Source of the DNA: an uncultured Pontibacter sp.
Lineage (GTDB): Bacteria > Bacteroidota > Bacteroidia > Cytophagales > Hymenobacteraceae
Direction: 5' to 3'
Length of the DNA stretch: 64,000 nucleotides
Assembly (NCBI RefSeq): GCF_947495565.1
Contig: NZ_CANLZM010000014.1
Location: 59,527-123,526, forward strand
Shown here in pieces: positions 63,244 to 64,000 of this stretch. Position numbers and translations under genes: made by a program. Within the stretch, counting starts at the first letter, position 1. Each line of letters opens with the position of its first letter. The notes beneath the pieces are model-generated. The model made no database searches, was not told the DNA's origin, and was given only the letters and a program-made list of their open reading frames with translations.

Positions 63244-63393
63244 TGGGAGGTTTACGAAATCTTATTCACTGGATTAAGAAGATAAGGTTTAGTATAGAGA
63301 ACGAAAAGTAGCATTGTGCAAAGCCTGCTCCTTCATCTTATAGGTATCTGGTGTAAGCTTCCCCGAGAATTTAGCCATTTTAAAGTTTATTTT

Positions 63394-63690
63394 TCAAGTT
63401 ACAATTTCTTCCAATAATTCCACGGGCGTTCTGAAATTCAGTGCCTGATGCGGCTGGTGGTTGTAATCCTGCATCCATTCCTGGCTTTTCTGTCGCACTT
63501 CGGAAAGGGTTCTGAATACGTAAGCATTCAATAATTCTCTTCTGATGCTGCCATTGCAGCGTTCGATATAAGCATTCTGCATCGGCTTGCCTAGCTGGAT
63601 AAAGACCAGCCTCACCTTGTCTTCCCTGCACCAGTCCTCGAGCTTGCGGGAGATAAACTCCGGCCCGTTGTCCACCCGGATCATCTCGTG
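63394..63690 (-). pseudogene. IS3-family transposase OrfB, 3' fragment
   Basis: About 96 codons with IRVDNGPEFISRKLEDW (second catalytic Asp), QPGKPMQNAYIE-type motif reading LGKPMQNAYIERCNG, and QDYNHQPHQALNFRTP, the C-terminal part of an IS3-family integrase core (with the third catalytic Glu). The upstream part ends abruptly at about 63690 where a stop appears in frame. It is a truncated insertion sequence. Confidence 0.85.
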
Positions 63691-64000
63691 CAGTTAGATG
63701 AACAAAGCATGAGAAATTTAACATAAACTTAACATTGGTGAATACAACTTATTTTGAATTGGTAATATAACAAATACAGTGAGCGAGGGCACAAAAGCAT
63801 TAGCAATCTGATATGTTATTTTTGATACATAAAAGTTTTTTAGTGCTCCAACCGTAAATGATGTGATCGGATGGATATTAGCAATCGCAACCTTTATACT
63901 TAGTGGCGATAAGGGCGCAGAGGCTAGAAGCTATCTCATAAATATGGACCTTCCTTAGGGGGTATTTGTTTATCTGTCATGAAGCTTACAGATAAACAAT
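63691..64000. other. Non-coding right end with a 12-bp inverted repeat
   Basis: 310 bases without a convincing gene. TTGTTTATCTGT (63966-63977) pairs perfectly with 63988-63999 around 10 bases, right at the window edge. It may be an operator or terminator of a gene outside the window. Confidence 0.5.

Overview
The window reads as Bacteroidota DNA, most plausibly Cytophagales (Hymenobacteraceae-like). This is inferred from the style of the mobilisation genes (mobA/mobB type), the Bacteroides-type integrase with an atypical first catalytic arginine, the frequent absence of Shine-Dalgarno sites, and families such as DUF4238 and the Eco57I-type enzyme. The species cannot be named from the sequence alone. 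The standard bacterial code fits throughout.

Region 1 (1-27.5 kb) is one long virus-like element, almost entirely on the minus strand and cut by the left edge. An early block (26.4-21.5 kb) holds small regulators, a P-loop replication protein of the D5/VirE-like type, zinc-ribbon proteins and a serine recombinase. A non-coding control region (20.9-21.5 kb) carries an iteron-like cluster of GTGCATAC octamers. A late block (20.4-5.8 kb) encodes many small membrane proteins, a lytic transglycosylase, a transglutaminase-like protein, a fibre with HxH motif, a beta-helix spike, a GH108 muramidase, a lipoprotein and a holin-like protein. It ends in a giant methyltransferase/strawberry-notch helicase. 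No terminase, portal, tape measure or tail sheath is visible, so a tailless (membrane-containing) virus or phage-plasmid is a real possibility. A divergent XRE repressor with palindromic operators sits at 26.6 kb. A tRNA 3' fragment beginning in the T-loop, followed by a strong terminator, marks an attachment site at 27.5 kb.

Region 2 (27.6-46 kb) is an integrative mobilisable element. It has a tyrosine integrase broken by an amber codon, MobC-like and MOBP relaxase genes, a TOPRIM primase, an ArdC-like protein, RadC and an excisionase-like gene. Its cargo is defence: a Gabija-like GajA/GajB pair, a type IIG restriction-modification enzyme and an AbiE toxin-antitoxin pair.

Region 3 (46-64 kb) continues as a defence island. 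It holds a complete QatABCD operon, a tandem array of five paralogous winged-helix proteins sharing an Asn/Ser-rich strand motif (two of them frameshifted), a decayed DUF1016/YhcG nuclease, and a CHAT protease / alpha-beta hydrolase / bacterial gasdermin cluster. The CHAT gene is preceded by a perfect 19-bp inverted repeat. A DUF4238 gene and a truncated IS3-family transposase close the window.

The points most worth following up are four. First, a canonical -1 frameshift signal appears to give the GH108 muramidase an alternative membrane-anchored C-terminus. Second, the virion-like block lacks all tailed-phage hallmarks. Third, the winged-helix array next to Qat is undescribed as far as I can tell. 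Fourth, the gasdermin operon carries an extra hydrolase and a gasdermin without any cysteine.
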